The notes: generated by a model not told the origin, from the sequence alone. Counted from the first letter of the stretch, positions 8,952 through 20,700 are shown. The stretch is DNA of 64,000 bases from Flavisolibacter nicotianae (GCF_003628535.1 NZ_RBCI01000001.1:248001-312000), one strand, 5' to 3'. Made by a program: numbers and translations.

Positions 8952-9962
8952 CTAAAACTTCGGGCAGTTTAGTTTTTTGGCGTTCGGGTCACTTGCCTTT
9001 TGAACGTAGATGAGTGAAAATTCCGCCCCGCCCCGCATGTTCGATCCGGGTTTCAGTTTGGAAAGGTTCACGTCATAGGTCGCCCCAAAATGCAGGGAGC
9101 CAAACTCCAGGCCGATGTATGGAATGGCGGCATCGCCGAGGCGGAACCAGGAACCCAGGTAAAGATTGCGCGGACTCTCCGGATCGTTGTCCAGGTTGAG
9201 CATGTAGGCACCGCCGATCACCGTGTTGTAGGCCCCGGCCTGCCGGCTGTGGATAGCACTGAAGTGAAAGGCGTTGTTATCGGCCAGTGGCATCATGCCG
9301 CCGGCCTGCAGCGTGAGCCGCGGATCTTTCAGGTAATTGCCTTCCTGGAAGGTTTCCTTCGGACGGGTGAGGTGGTACATCGATGCACCAACGTAATAGT
9401 TGTTGCTTCCATCTGTCGACCCGTTGAACAGCATGCCGGCGTTCAGATCGAAATAGGAAACATGCATGCTTGTCCCGGAAAATGATTCCGTGGTGATCCC
9501 GGTAAAACCATCGGACCGCAGCATGTCTTCAAAATGAAGCCCGTTGATGTTGAGTGTTTTTGTAACAAAAGTTCCCTGGAAACCCAGTCCCAACTGGTTA
9601 AAGCCGTTTTCGTCCAGCGCTTTGTGGTAAGCCGTGGACAGGCCGATAAAGTTGTTTTGCAGCACACCGTTGCCGCTCTTATCGGAAAATGCCAGCAGTC
9701 CCACGCCAAACTGGTCGAACTCGGGAACGTGGCTTTTCAGAATGCTGCCGTCGATCGAAGCCGTATAGGTGGTAAATGCGTTGTTGATGGTCGGCCATTG
9801 GTTGCGATAATTGCCTGCAACACGTAGCACCCCGTCGAACTTTCCGGTCAGTGCAGGATTCAGGGTCAGCGGAGAAGCGAAGAATTGCGAGAAGTTCGGG
9901 TCTTGCGCACTCGCCAGCCTCCCAATGCAAAGCAGGATTAAAAAGCAGACAGTTTTTTTCAT
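8952..9962 (-). CDS. PorP/SprF-family type IX secretion membrane protein
   Basis: A 336-residue outer membrane beta-barrel protein of the PorP/SprF family. These proteins assist surface attachment of type IX secretion substrates and often sit beside a partner adhesin. A start at 9962 places the signal peptide MKKTVCFLILLCIGRLASAQ at the N-terminus, followed by the typical DPNFSQFFASPLTLNPALTG. Later segments such as NQWPTINNAFTTYTASID, VGLLAFSDKSGNG, LGLGFQGTF and the C-terminal RGGAEFSLIY fit the family barrel. No type IX substrate gene or other por gene is next to it, so it may serve an adhesin elsewhere. Confidence 0.88.
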   Translation of the reverse strand: MKKTVCFLILLCIGRLASAQDPNFSQFFASPLTLNPALTGKFDGVLRVAGNYRNQWPTINNAFTTYTASIDGSILKSHVPEFDQFGVGLLAFSDKSGNGVLQNNFIGLSTAYHKALDENGFNQLGLGFQGTFVTKTLNINGLHFEDMLRSDGFTGITTESFSGTSMHVSYFDLNAGMLFNGSTDGSNNYYVGASMYHLTRPKETFQEGNYLKDPRLTLQAGGMMPLADNNAFHFSAIHSRQAGAYNTVIGGAYMLNLDNDPESPRNLYLGSWFRLGDAAIPYIGLEFGSLHFGATYDVNLSKLKPGSNMRGGAEFSLIYVQKASDPNAKKLNCPKF

Positions 9963-10017
9963 TATCTCAAAGTGGAAGTAAATTAAGCCAAAACGCCTTC
10001 CCGGCAATTTTTTTTTG

Positions 10018-10668
10018 TCAGGACTGCACTTTGGTACCGAACGCCAGGTCGCCGGCGTCGCCCAGCCCGGGTACAATGTAGCCCTTGGCGGTCAGTTCGT
10101 CGTCGATGGCGCCGCACCAGATGGCAGCTTCCGGAACGTGCAGGTGTACGAACTCGATTCCAACGGTGCAGGCAATAGCGGTAACGATATGGATGGATTT
10201 GGGCCTGCCTTCTTCTTTCAGGTATTCGATGGTCTTGACCAGGGAGGCACCGGTGGCCAGCATGGGATCGGAAATGATCAGCGTACGGCCATCGATCTCC
10301 GGGCAGGACAAATATTCCAGCATGATGTCGAAACTGCCATCGGGCTTGTGTTTGCGATAGGCCGAGACAAAGGCATTGTCGGCCCTGTCAAAATAACTCA
10401 GCAACCCGTTGTGCAGGGCAAGGCCGGCACGCAGGATGGTGGTTAATACAGGCTGCTCCTCCAGCACCTCGCAGATTGCTGTGCCCAGCGGTGTTTGAAT
10501 TTCTTTTTCGACATAGGGAAGGCGGCGGCTGATCTCGAAGGCCGCCACTTCGCCGATGCGCTCCAGGTTGCGGCGGAAACGCATGCGGTCGTTTTGTATT
10601 GTGACATCTCTCAACTCGGCTACCCAGTTACTCACTAAAGAATGTTCTTTGCTTAGATTAATTACCAT
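10018..10668 (-). CDS. upp: Uracil phosphoribosyltransferase
   Basis: A pyrimidine-salvage enzyme converting uracil and PRPP to UMP. Motifs include TILRAGLALHNGLLSYF, the PRPP loop LIISDPMLATGAS, VTAIACTVGIEFVHLHVPEA and the C-terminal uracil-binding YIVPGLGDAGDLAFGT. The 216-residue form starting at the ATG at 10668 (MVINLSKEHS) fits the family; a longer start at 10692 would add eight residues and approach anmK. It is divergent from anmK with a 56-bp shared promoter region. Confidence 0.94.
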   Translation of the reverse strand: MVINLSKEHSLVSNWVAELRDVTIQNDRMRFRRNLERIGEVAAFEISRRLPYVEKEIQTPLGTAICEVLEEQPVLTTILRAGLALHNGLLSYFDRADNAFVSAYRKHKPDGSFDIMLEYLSCPEIDGRTLIISDPMLATGASLVKTIEYLKEEGRPKSIHIVTAIACTVGIEFVHLHVPEAAIWCGAIDDELTAKGYIVPGLGDAGDLAFGTKVQS

Positions 10669-10724
10669 TGGTTCAAATTCTACCTTCGCCAAAATTAAAA
10701 TTCAGAAACTATAAATCGGAAATT

Positions 10725-11810
10725 ATGTTATACCGGGCCATTGGTGTTATGAGTGGAAGTTCCTTGGATGGATTGGACATTGCGTTTGTCGAACTGCTGC
10801 ACCAATCGGGCACCTGGCAGTTCGACATTGTTGCCGCTGACTGTTATGCCTATCCGGCCGACTGGAAAGAAAGGCTGCAAACTGCCACCTCTCTCACAGC
10901 GCTGGATTATCAACTGCTGCATGCGGAATACGGTCACTATATTGGCAAAGAAATCAATCGCTTTATTGACGAAAACAACCTCCATTACAAGGCCAGCCTG
11001 GTTTCTTCCCACGGTCATACAACCTTTCACATCCCGCCCAAAATGACCGCGCAACTGGGCGACGGCGCCGCCATTGCCGCCGAAACAGGACTGCCTGTTG
11101 TCAGCGATCTGCGGGCCCTCGACGTGGCCTTTGGCGGACAGGGAGCACCCATCGTTCCCATTGGCGAAAAATTGCTGCTGAAGAACTACGACTATTACCT
11201 GAACATCGGCGGCATTGCCAACATTTCGTTCCGCGAAAACGATGCGTATACCGCATTCGACGTGTGCCCGGCCAACCGTGTGCTGAACATGCTGGTGGCC
11301 CGGGAAGGAAAAGAGTACGATGCAGGTGGTGAAATGGCTTCCGGCGGAAGGATAAATGAAGCCCTGCTGCAGCAACTGGCCGGTCTTCCCTATTACAGCC
11401 AGCCCTACCCGAAATCGCTGGCCAATGAGTTCGGAACAAGCGAAGTGTACCCGCTGGTTGATTCATTCAATCTTTCTACCACCGATGCGTTGCGTACTTA
11501 TGTTGAACACATCGTGCAGCAAATAAAAGCGGCTATTCGCCCCAACCCGCAACGACCGGACGCCAAACTACTCGTCACCGGCGGTGGGGCCTTCAACACC
11601 TTTCTGGTACAGCGGCTGTCGGAAGAATTGCAGCCGCTGAACATCGCGGTCGTGGTACCGGAAGAAAAACTGGTGCAATACAAAGAAGCGCTGGTCATGG
11701 CCTTGATGGGTGTGTTGCGCTGGCGGCAGGAGTACAACGTGCTTTCGTCCGTTACCGGTGCCCAACGCGACAGCATCGGCGGCGCTTTGTGGATCGGGCA
11801 GGAAGCCTGA
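10725..11810 (+). CDS. anmK: Anhydro-N-acetylmuramic acid kinase
   Basis: A 361-residue sugar kinase of peptidoglycan recycling that opens and phosphorylates 1,6-anhydro-MurNAc to MurNAc-6-phosphate. The start at 10725 gives MLYRAIGVMSGSSLDGLDIA, the N-terminal ATPase motif. SSHGHTTFH, GDGAAIAAETGLPVVSDLRA, DVAFGGQGAPIVPIGE and LNIGGIANISF follow, and the ATP-binding C-terminal LLVTGGGAFNTFL is present. The segment that reads FDTGPGN in proteobacterial AnmK is FDVCPANRVLN here. No murQ or other recycling gene is adjacent. Confidence 0.92.
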   Translation: MLYRAIGVMSGSSLDGLDIAFVELLHQSGTWQFDIVAADCYAYPADWKERLQTATSLTALDYQLLHAEYGHYIGKEINRFIDENNLHYKASLVSSHGHTTFHIPPKMTAQLGDGAAIAAETGLPVVSDLRALDVAFGGQGAPIVPIGEKLLLKNYDYYLNIGGIANISFRENDAYTAFDVCPANRVLNMLVAREGKEYDAGGEMASGGRINEALLQQLAGLPYYSQPYPKSLANEFGTSEVYPLVDSFNLSTTDALRTYVEHIVQQIKAAIRPNPQRPDAKLLVTGGGAFNTFLVQRLSEELQPLNIAVVVPEEKLVQYKEALVMALMGVLRWRQEYNVLSSVTGAQRDSIGGALWIGQEA

Positions 11811-11856
11811 GGATCGCACACCTGCGTCACAGGTAAATTTGTGTGGTGCGAAGTTC

Positions 11857-13500
11857 TTACGACTTCGCCACTTGTCCATCGACAAACGAAAAGCTGTCGC
11901 CGTTGAACAAACCCAGGTCGCTTAGTTTCAAATGCGGGATCACCAGCAGGGCCATAAAGGACAGCGTCATGAACGGCGCAGACAGGGTACTTCCCAATTG
12001 CTTTGCGGCTTTGTCGATCGCGGCATAATTTTCCGCTACTTTGTAGCCGTCGTCGGTGCTCATTAGGCCGCCCACAGGCAAGGGAACAATCGCGTCCGCT
12101 TCGCCTACGCAACTAACACCGCCTTTTTCCTGGATGACAAGGTTGACGGCGCGGCAGATGCTTTCGTCATCCACGCCAACCGCAACGACGTTGTGCGAAT
12201 CATGGGCAACCGAAGATGCGATTGCCCCTTTTTTCAAACCGAAATTTTTAATGAAGGCCTTGGCCACAGGCGCATCGGCGTATCGATTCACCACAACGAT
12301 TTTCAAGACGTCGTTTTCTAGATCCGATACAATATTTCCCGCTTCGACGTTTGGTTGTACAGAAAGGTCGTTCGTAATTAATTGCCCGTCCAATGCTTCA
12401 ATCACAGAAAGTGTTGGCTGGCCGGTGAAAGGCACCACAAAATCTTCCGGCTTCTTCTTCGAACAATTGAACCGATTGATGGCTTTCCCCGTTGCCAATT
12501 GCGCATTTTCAATTAAGCTTTTTCCATTCTCCGCTACCAGTTCTCCGTTGACATAAGTTTGCAGCACCTCGAAATTTTCGAGGTCCTTCACCACGACAAA
12601 ATCGGCAAAATCGTTCTGCCGCAGCAAGCCGACTTTCAGCTTGTAATGCCCAACGGGATTCACGCAGGCCGCCTTTACGACCTTAAATACATCGATACCT
12701 TTTGCAACGGCCCGTGCACAAAGCTGGTTGATGTGTCCTTCCACCAGGCTGTCGGGATGCTTGTCATCGCTGCAGAACATGATGCTGTCGGGATGATCGT
12801 TCAACAGGCCAATCAGCGCCTCGAAGTTTTTGGCTGCGCTGCCTTCGCGGATCAGGATTTTCATGCCGTACTGCAGCTTATCCAGAGCTTCTTCTGCCGT
12901 AAAACATTCGTGGTCGGTAGAAATGCCGGCGTCGATGTATTGCTTCGCCGCCTCTCCCCGCAGGCCCGGCGCATGACCGTCAACAGGCTTGTTCCATTTT
13001 TTGGCTGCCGCAATTTTTTTCAGCACTTCCGCATCGCCGCTGAGCACACCGGGAAAGTTCATCATCTCGCTCAGATACAAAACATCTTCGCGCTGCAGCA
13101 GGTCTTCCACCGCTTTGCTGTCCAGCGCAGCTCCGGCCGTTTCAAAGGATGTTGCCGGCACACAACTGGGGGCACCAAAGTTGAATTTAAAGGGCACGGT
13201 TTTACCGTTTTCGATCATGAACGCCACACCATCGGCACCACACACGTTGGCAATTTCGTGTGGGTCGCTCACTGTGGCCACGGTGCCGTGCACCACGGCC
13301 AGCCGGGCAAACTCCGACGGGATCAGCATCGAGCTTTCGATGTGAATATGCGAATCCACAAAACCGGGCAGGATATAGTTCGGTGTTTGGAGCCCGGGGT
13401 TGGGCGTTATGGAAACAATCCGCTCTCCTTCGATTTGTATGTCTGCCGGGTAAATCCGCTGCTGGTGCACATCAACCAAATTGCCAATAACTGTCTTCAT
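11857..13500 (-). CDS. ade: Adenine deaminase
   Basis: A 547-residue metal-dependent amidohydrolase converting adenine to hypoxanthine for purine salvage. The start at 13500 gives [20 protein letters not shown], the usual N-terminus. Metal ligands and family motifs are visible: [14 protein letters not shown] (HxH), [37 protein letters not shown] and [12 protein letters not shown]. The C-terminal ade domain includes [14 protein letters not shown] and LPVGGLMS. Length matches the family. It converges with anmK and is divergent from the secreted protein gene at 13577. Its occurrence close to upp and anmK suggests a loose salvage neighbourhood but not an operon. Confidence 0.93.
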   Translation of the reverse strand: MKTVIGNLVDVHQQRIYPADIQIEGERIVSITPNPGLQTPNYILPGFVDSHIHIESSMLIPSEFARLAVVHGTVATVSDPHEIANVCGADGVAFMIENGKTVPFKFNFGAPSCVPATSFETAGAALDSKAVEDLLQREDVLYLSEMMNFPGVLSGDAEVLKKIAAAKKWNKPVDGHAPGLRGEAAKQYIDAGISTDHECFTAEEALDKLQYGMKILIREGSAAKNFEALIGLLNDHPDSIMFCSDDKHPDSLVEGHINQLCARAVAKGIDVFKVVKAACVNPVGHYKLKVGLLRQNDFADFVVVKDLENFEVLQTYVNGELVAENGKSLIENAQLATGKAINRFNCSKKKPEDFVVPFTGQPTLSVIEALDGQLITNDLSVQPNVEAGNIVSDLENDVLKIVVVNRYADAPVAKAFIKNFGLKKGAIASSVAHDSHNVVAVGVDDESICRAVNLVIQEKGGVSCVGEADAIVPLPVGGLMSTDDGYKVAENYAAIDKAAKQLGSTLSAPFMTLSFMALLVIPHLKLSDLGLFNGDSFSFVDGQVAKS

Positions 13501-13576
13501 GCCTTTTCGATGAATGGTTCTTTTATTATAGGTGAGAAGTTTTATTTTTAAGTATTCTTCACTAAACCAAAACAAA

Positions 13577-14272
13577 ATGAAATTAGGGAAAGGCCTACTA
13601 ACACTTTTCATTTTCTTCTCCTGCCGGCTTTTTGCCCAGACAGCCGATGAAATCATCGCCAAACATGTGAACGCAATCGGCGGACTGGATGCCTGGAAAA
13701 AAGTGCAGACCATGAAGGTGGCCGGCGTCATCGACAACAATGGAACCGAGATCAATCTCGATATGGTGGTGGATCACAACAAAGGTGCAAAGCAAACCAT
13801 CTACGTGGCCGGCCTGCAGGGATATACGATCGTCACTCCCACAACCGGCTGGCGTTTCTATCCCTGGCAGGGACAAATGAAACCGGAAGCGCTGACGCCG
13901 GAAGATGTAAAAGAGTCGCAGGACGACATCGATGCGCAAACGCCGCTGATCGACTACAAAGCCAAAGGCCACACGGCCGAATATGTGGGCATGGATGAAT
14001 TTGAAGGTACCGACTGCTACAAGATCAAACTGACCGAAAAAGGCGGAAAACTGATCACCTACTACATCGATCCGTCCAATTACTTCATCATTCATTCCAT
14101 CACCATTACCAAAGCCAATGGGATGGAAAACGAGAACAAATCCAGTTTCAGCAATTACCAAAAATTGCCCGAAGGCATTTGGATGCCGATGAAAATCGAC
14201 AACCTCAAATTCAAAAGCGTGCAGGTGAATATACCTGTCGATGAAAACACATTCAAACCATCCACCAACTGA
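13577..14272 (+). CDS. Secreted LolA-like lipoprotein-sorting-fold protein
   Basis: A 231-residue secreted protein beginning [20 protein letters not shown], a Sec signal peptide, followed by [20 protein letters not shown]. This start, with an IGG x DAWKK segment, is typical of the LolA/outer-membrane lipoprotein-sorting fold widespread in Bacteroidota. The rest alternates beta strands ([31 protein letters not shown]) and ends with the usual PVDENTFKP tail. It lies 8 bp upstream of the first giant BNR protein on the same strand and is probably co-transcribed. A role in lipoprotein transport is not implied; many family members are of unknown function. Confidence 0.75.
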   Translation: MKLGKGLLTLFIFFSCRLFAQTADEIIAKHVNAIGGLDAWKKVQTMKVAGVIDNNGTEINLDMVVDHNKGAKQTIYVAGLQGYTIVTPTTGWRFYPWQGQMKPEALTPEDVKESQDDIDAQTPLIDYKAKGHTAEYVGMDEFEGTDCYKIKLTEKGGKLITYYIDPSNYFIIHSITITKANGMENENKSSFSNYQKLPEGIWMPMKIDNLKFKSVQVNIPVDENTFKPSTN

Positions 14273-14280
14273 TTTCACAT

Positions 14281-17200
14281 ATGAGAAGAATAACATTCGG
14301 TCTGCTGTTGACCGTACTTGCCGGGACAACCGTTCAGGCACAAACGAAAATCTCTTCCTCCACTTTTGGCAAAATGGAAGCCCGCTGGCTGGGCCCCGGC
14401 ACCATGAGCGGCCGCATTTCCGCCATTGACGGCGTGGCCGGCGACGGCAAAACCATTTACGTCGGCACAGCCGGTGGCGGCGTGTGGAAGAGCACCAACG
14501 CCGGCGCTTCGTTCAAGCCCATTTTTGACAAATACACGCAATCCATCGGGGCCATCGCCATCGACCAGAAAAACCCGAAAGTGATTTACGTCGGCACAGG
14601 CGAAAGCAACATGCGCAACTCTGTATCGATCGGCGATGGCCTGTACAAAAGCACGGACGGCGGCGACAACTGGACCAGGATCGGGCTGGAAGGCACCGAG
14701 CACATTTCGAAAATTGTGATCGATCCTTCCAATTCCAACATCCTTTATGTGGCGGCACCCGGCCCGCTGTGGAGTGATGGCCCGGAAAGAGGGTTGTACA
14801 AATCGACCGATGCGGGAAAGACCTGGTCGAAAATTTTATACATCAACGAAAAAGCCGGCTGCGCAGATGTGGCCATCGATCCGTCCGACCCCGGTACCGT
14901 GTATGCATCCACGTGGGAGTTCCGGCGCCTGCCCTATGCCTTCAACTCCGGCGGCAACGGCAGCGGCATGTACAAAAGCACCGACGGCGGCAAGAGCTGG
15001 AAAGAACTGAGCAAGGGGCTTCCGAAAAAGCCGTTTGGCCGCATCGCCTTTGCGCTGGCGCCGTCATCGCCCAAAAACCTTTTGGCCATTGTGGAGTCAA
15101 ACGAAACAGGCTTGTACATTTCCTCGGATGGCGGCGAGAACTGGAAGCAGCAAAGCGCCACGGCCAATATCGTAGCCCGCCCGTTTTATTTCAGCACCAT
15201 CGTCATCGATCCCAACGATCCCAAGAGGGTGTACCGGCCGGCCTTTGAGTTTTCCTATTCCAGCGATGGTGGCTACTCCTTTGCCACGGCCTCCAACGAA
15301 GGCGGCTGGGTGCACAGCGACATGCATGCGCTCTGGATCAACCCTACCAACACCAACCAGCTTTACGTCGGCACCGATGGCGGTGTGTACTACAGCCTCG
15401 ACCGCGGCGCCACCTGGAACTTTATTCAAAGCCTGCCCGTGGGACAGTTTTACCATGTGGCCCTCGACAATCGCGAACCCTACAATGTCTATGGCGGCCT
15501 GCAGGACAACGGCAGCTGGATGGCGCCTTCTTCCGTTCCCGGCGGTGTGTCCAATGCCGCCTGGAAACCCATTTATTTTGGCGATGGCTTTTGGGTGCAA
15601 CCCGATCCGACTGACCCCAACATTGCCTATGCCGAAGCCCAGGGCGGTGAAATGGGCCGGGTGAATTTGACCACCATTAAAACCGTCAACATCAAGCCGC
15701 AGGAAGTGGGCAACGACGAAAAGCTGCGCTGGAACTGGAACACCCCAATCGTGACCGGCACGAAAAACAAAAAGAACCTTTACACAGGTGCACAGTTCCT
15801 CTATCGCTCTAGCGACCAGGGTCGCAACTGGCAAAAGATCTCTCCCGACCTCACCACCAACGACAAGAAAAAACAAAAGCAGGAAGAAAGTGGCGGGCTG
15901 AGTGCCGACAACACATCGGCGGAAAATCACTGCACCATTTTTACCATTGCCGAATCGCCGCTGGACGAAAACCTGGTGTGGGTAGGCACCGATGACGGCA
16001 ACCTGCAATACACGATCGATGGCGGCCGCACCTGGACCAACGTGGCCAAAAACTATGCAGCGGCCGGAATCCCGGCACAAACCTGGGTGAGCAGCATCGA
16101 GCCGAGTCCTTTCGATAAAAAAGTGGTATTTGCCACCTTCGACAACCACATGTACGGCGACCACAAAACCTACATCGGGATGTCGGGCGACATGGGCAAA
16201 ACCTGGAAGCTGTTTCAAAGTCCCGAGTTCACCGGCTTTGCCCACAAGATCCGGCAGGACACCAAGAACAAAGACCTGCTTTTTGCCGGCACGGAAAGAG
16301 GCCTGTTTGCTTCGGTGGATGGCGGCAGCAACTGGTTCCGCATGAAAAACCATATTCCCGATTACGCCATGGTACGCGACATCCAGATTCATCCCACCAC
16401 CAACGACCTCGTGATCGCCACGCATGGCCGCGGCATTATGATCGTGGACGACATCGCACCAATGCGTTCACTCACCCGGAGCACCGTAGACGAAGACGTC
16501 CATCTTTTCGACCTGAAACCGGTCACGCTGACGCTGGGCAAGTTTGGCAACAGCGGCTTTCCGTCAACCGGCGGGTGGATGGCGCCCAATGCACCGTCGA
16601 TTCCTCCCATTCAATATTACCTGAAAGAAAGGGTCAGCACCGCCGAAGTGAATATCGAGATTTACGATCCGGCCGGCAAGCTGGTAAAAACGATTCCCGG
16701 CACCATTCGCAAAGGCATTAACAAGATCACCTGGGACCTGAAAATGAAGCCGCCAAAAGTGGCCAGCGGCGGCACCAAGATCGACTACAGCGCCTTCGTG
16801 GCACCGATGGTACTTCCCGGCGACTATACCGTGAAATTAAAAGTCGGTGACAAGGTGTACACCAAGCCTCTGAAGGTGGTACACGACAGCAAGGACAAAG
16901 ACTTCACCCTGCTCGACAGGCAGGCACAATACAAGACGGCCATGCAACTGTATGGCCTCCACGAAAAACTGGCCCTAACCGTTGACAGCCTGAATAACAA
17001 ACAACGCCTGCTGCGAACCAACATGGCAAGGGTAAAAGACAGCACCACGAAAAAGCTGCTGCAGGAATACAGTACAAAGCTGGAAGAACTGCGCAGCACA
17101 CTGTTGGCCACCAAGCAAAAATCCATTTTTGCCGATGAGAAAAAACTTCGTGAAGAGATCACGGATGTGTATGTGGCCATCGTGAACCAGGAAGCCAAGC

Positions 17201-17352
17201 CATCGAACCTGCAAATGCAGCGCATTACGCAGCTGCAGCAAAAAGTAAGCAAGGCGGAAGACGACCGCAAAGCGCTCTTCAAACAATACCAGCAGCGCAT
17301 GGAGGCGGCGCTGGCAAAAGAAGGCCTTACCGAACAATTGAAAGTATCGTAA
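14281..17352 (+). CDS. Giant secreted BNR/Asp-box beta-propeller protein (paralogue 1)
   Basis: A 1023-residue secreted protein with signal peptide MRRITFGLLLTVLAGTTVQA. Repeated Asp-box (BNR) turns of the form S-x-D-x-G-x-x-W run through residues 60-720: KSTNAGASF, KSTDGGDNW, KSTDAGKTW, KSTDGGKSW, SSDGGENW, SLDRGATW, SSDQGRNW, TIDGGRTW, SVDGGSNW. They form sortilin/VPS10-like propellers. The C-terminal third has an Ig-like segment with PAGKLVKTIPGTIRKGINKITWDL, then a helical, coiled-coil-like tail. This architecture is often annotated as glycosyl hydrolase, but no catalytic motif is evident. It is followed by a strong terminator and a longer paralogue. Confidence 0.85.
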   Translation: MRRITFGLLLTVLAGTTVQAQTKISSSTFGKMEARWLGPGTMSGRISAIDGVAGDGKTIYVGTAGGGVWKSTNAGASFKPIFDKYTQSIGAIAIDQKNPKVIYVGTGESNMRNSVSIGDGLYKSTDGGDNWTRIGLEGTEHISKIVIDPSNSNILYVAAPGPLWSDGPERGLYKSTDAGKTWSKILYINEKAGCADVAIDPSDPGTVYASTWEFRRLPYAFNSGGNGSGMYKSTDGGKSWKELSKGLPKKPFGRIAFALAPSSPKNLLAIVESNETGLYISSDGGENWKQQSATANIVARPFYFSTIVIDPNDPKRVYRPAFEFSYSSDGGYSFATASNEGGWVHSDMHALWINPTNTNQLYVGTDGGVYYSLDRGATWNFIQSLPVGQFYHVALDNREPYNVYGGLQDNGSWMAPSSVPGGVSNAAWKPIYFGDGFWVQPDPTDPNIAYAEAQGGEMGRVNLTTIKTVNIKPQEVGNDEKLRWNWNTPIVTGTKNKKNLYTGAQFLYRSSDQGRNWQKISPDLTTNDKKKQKQEESGGLSADNTSAENHCTIFTIAESPLDENLVWVGTDDGNLQYTIDGGRTWTNVAKNYAAAGIPAQTWVSSIEPSPFDKKVVFATFDNHMYGDHKTYIGMSGDMGKTWKLFQSPEFTGFAHKIRQDTKNKDLLFAGTERGLFASVDGGSNWFRMKNHIPDYAMVRDIQIHPTTNDLVIATHGRGIMIVDDIAPMRSLTRSTVDEDVHLFDLKPVTLTLGKFGNSGFPSTGGWMAPNAPSIPPIQYYLKERVSTAEVNIEIYDPAGKLVKTIPGTIRKGINKITWDLKMKPPKVASGGTKIDYSAFVAPMVLPGDYTVKLKVGDKVYTKPLKVVHDSKDKDFTLLDRQAQYKTAMQLYGLHEKLALTVDSLNNKQRLLRTNMARVKDSTTKKLLQEYSTKLEELRSTLLATKQKSIFADEKKLREEITDVYVAIVNQEAKPSNLQMQRITQLQQKVSKAEDDRKALFKQYQQRMEAALAKEGLTEQLKVS

Positions 17353-17358
17353 CAGAAC

Positions 17359-17384
17359 GCCCCGCAGCAGCGGGGCTTCTTTTT
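17359..17384 (+). terminator. Intrinsic terminator after the first BNR gene
   Basis: A 7-bp GC stem (GCCCCGC 17359-17365, GCGGGGC 17370-17376) with an AGCA loop is followed by TTCTTTTT, seven bases after the stop codon. It separates the two BNR paralogues into distinct transcripts. The remaining gap to 17713 is AT-rich and shows no gene; TACCTTTTG around 17686 loosely resembles a promoter element for the next gene. Confidence 0.85.
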
Positions 17385-17713
17385 GGCAAGTGGCGTCCCG
17401 GTACCTGGCAACGTCATGTGCTTAGCACATCATCTCATTGCGCATTGCGCAAGCGGGAAATACAGGTCAGACAAAGCATTGCTCCAAAGCAAATACAGGT
17501 AATCAAATAAAACCGGTATAGCTGAAAAGATATTGGTTATTGGATAATTGATATTGACGGTAAACATCCCACTATCTACTTATCCCAATATCCTGCTTTC
17601 AAACTGTAACGGGCATAAGCCACTCGCCGGCCGTGCAGTATGTGGCCAATAGAAAATTTCCTTTTTCCTGAACCGGCATCCGTTGTACCTTTTGCCCTTT
17701 AATCCCTGGTAAC

Positions 17714-20700
17714 ATGAGAAGATTTTTATTGCTATTCGTGTGTGCATCGGCGAGCCTTTCTCTCGTTGCACAAAAAGGTGGTAAGCGAAAAACCACCATC
17801 GAAAACCCTGGCTCCGATTCCATGCTTTTCTCCCAAGTGAAATACCGCCTGGTAGGTCCGTTCCGTGGCGGACGCAGTGGTGCGGTAACCGGCAGCTACA
17901 AAAACAAGAACACGTTTTATTTTGGCGCTACCGGCGGCGGTGTATGGAAAACCACCGATGGCGGCAGCAACTGGAAAAACATTTCGGACAAATATTTTGG
18001 CGGTACCATCGGTGCGGTTGCCGTGGCGCCAAGCGATGAAGATGTCATTTATGTTGGCGAAGGCGAGAACACCATTCGCGGCAACGTGAGCGAAGGCAAG
18101 GACGGCATGTGGCGAAGCGATGACGGCGGCCGCACCTGGCGCAACATCGGGCTGAAAGACGCCAATCACATCATCCGCATTTTAGTGCATCCCAAAAACC
18201 CCGACATTGTCTGGGCCGGCGTGCTGGGACATGCCTTCGGTCCTAACGAAACCAGGGGTGTGTACAAATCGACCGATGGCGGCAAAACATGGAAACGCAC
18301 CTTGTTCATCAACAATCTTTCCGGCGTCTCCGACCTGGTGATGGAGCAGGGCAATCCCTCCGTGCTGTATGCCGGCACCTGGCGCATGATCCGCACGCCG
18401 TACAGTATGGAAAGCGGTGGCGAAGGCAGCGGCCTTTGGAAAAGCACCGACGGCGGCGAAACATGGACCAACCTTTCGGCAAAGAAAGGATTGCCTAAAG
18501 GAATCTGGGGCATCGTGGGTGTGGCAGTAGCGCCATCGAATCCCGACCGCCTGTATACCCTGATCGAAAACCCCGGCGGCGGTATGTTTACGTCTGCTGA
18601 TGGTGGTGAAACATGGACACTGACCAGCAGCGACAACAACATTCGCCAGCGGGCCTGGTACTATTCCAAAGTGTTTGTGGATCCCAAAAACGAGAATACG
18701 GTGTATGCACCAAACGTGAACTTCATGCGAAGCCGTGATGGCGGCAAGACCTTTCAGACCGTGCGCAGCACACCGCACGGCGATCACCACGACCTGTGGA
18801 TCGACCCGGAAAATCCCATGCGCATGATTGTTGCCGATGACGGCGGCGCGCAAATCTCGTTCGATGGTGCCGAGAACTGGAGCACCTACATGAACCAGCC
18901 AACTGCACAATTTTACCGCGTCACCACAGACAATGCTTTTCCCTATCGCATCCTGGGTGCCCAGCAGGACAACTCCACGGTTCGCATCAAAAGCAGGACG
19001 GCCGGTGCTGCCATTACAGAAAGCGACTGGGAGCCCACAGCCGGTGCCGAAAGCGGGTACGTTGTGGCCGACCCGCTGAACCCGGATGTAGTATATGGCG
19101 GCAACTACGGTGGCTATATTTCCCGGCTCGATCACCGCACCGGTGAGAACCGCGCCGTATCGCCCTGGCCCGACAACCCGATGGGTGCCGGCGCCGACGT
19201 GTTGAAATACCGCTTCCAGTGGAACTTCCCGATCTTTTTTTCGCCACACAATCCAAAGCGCCTGTACACGGCCGCCAACGTATTGTTCGTCACCGAAAAC
19301 GAGGGTGCAACCTGGGAGCAGATTTCTCCCGACCTGACGACAAACGACAAAACCAAACAGGTAGCGAGTGGCGGTCCCATTACAAAAGACAATACGTCTG
19401 TTGAATACTATTCGACGATTTTCACCGCAACCGAATCACCATACGAAAAGGACCTTTTGTGGACAGGGAGCGATGATGGCCTGATCCACGTCAGCCGCGA
19501 CGGCGGCAAGCATTGGGATAACGTGACACCGAAAGGCGCACCCAAATGGATGATGTGGAACAGCATCGACGCCGACCCGTTCAAAAAAGGTGCGGCCTAT
19601 GTTGTTGGCACCCGCTACAAACTGGATGACTTTACCCCCTACATCTACAAAACAGAGGACTACGGTAAAAGCTGGCAACTGATAACGACCGGTATCCCCA
19701 AAAATTATTTTGCCCGTGTAGTGCGTGCCGATCACCGCAAAGCCGGGTTGCTGTATGCCGGAACCGAATACGGCATGTTCATATCGTACGATGATGGCAA
19801 CAGTTGGAAACCGTTCCAGTTAAACCTGCCGATCGTTCCCATCACCGATTTAACCATCAAGGAAAACGACCTGATTGTGGCCACCCAAGGCCGCGCCTTC
19901 TGGTCCATTGACGATTTAACGGTGGTGCAGGAAATGAACAAAGACATTGCGAATAGTGCCTTGCATCTCTTCCCCGTTGAACCGGCCTTTCGCATGCAGG
20001 GCAGCGGTTTTTCCTTTGGCAGCACACCGCGCAATGCAGGTACCAACGCCCCCATCGGCGCCCTGATCAACTATTATGCGAAGGATGTAACCGACTCGAC
20101 AAAGGCATCGGTGACCATTCTTGACAAAGACCGCAAAGAGATCAAGACCTTCACCACCGAGGCCAAGGAGGCCAACAAAAAAGTGGAGGTCAACAAAGGC
20201 ATGAACCGGTTTGTCTGGAATCTTCGCTATCCCGAATCCGAAACCATCGAAGGCATGATCCTTTGGAACGGTGTGCCCAGTGGCATTGTGGCTCCTCCGG
20301 GATCTTATTTTGCAAAAGTGAAAGTCGGCAGCGATTCTGCGGAAGTACCGTTCACCGTCAAAGCCGATCCCAATTACAAGGTGACGCAGGCTGAATACGA
20401 ACAGCAGTTTGCCTTCCTGAAATCCGTGCAGGATAAATTCAACGAAACGCAAAAAGCCATCAAGGATATCCGTTCGCTGCGGACGCAGATCACCGACTTT
20501 GTGAGCAAGCAAGGCAAAGAGGTGCCGAAGGAGATCAGGTCGGCTGCCGACAGCATTACCAAAAACCTGACAACCATTGAAGAAACGCTGTACCAAACCA
20601 AGGCAAAGAGCGGGCAGGACGTGCTGAACTATCCCATTCGCCTGAACGATAAATTGTCCGGTGTGTTTGATGTAGCCAACAGCGGCAATTTTGCTCCCAG

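Noticed and set aside
11848-11868. Hairpin GCGAAGT/ACTTCGC between anmK and ade
   Set aside because: No T tract on either side and it overlaps the end of ade; not reported as a terminator.
15097-16425. Long open frame on the minus strand opposite the first BNR gene, and similar ones at 18182-19249, 12559-13551 and 3015-3959
   Set aside because: They mirror clearly coding genes, have no family motifs and low-complexity composition; they arise from codon bias of the sense gene.
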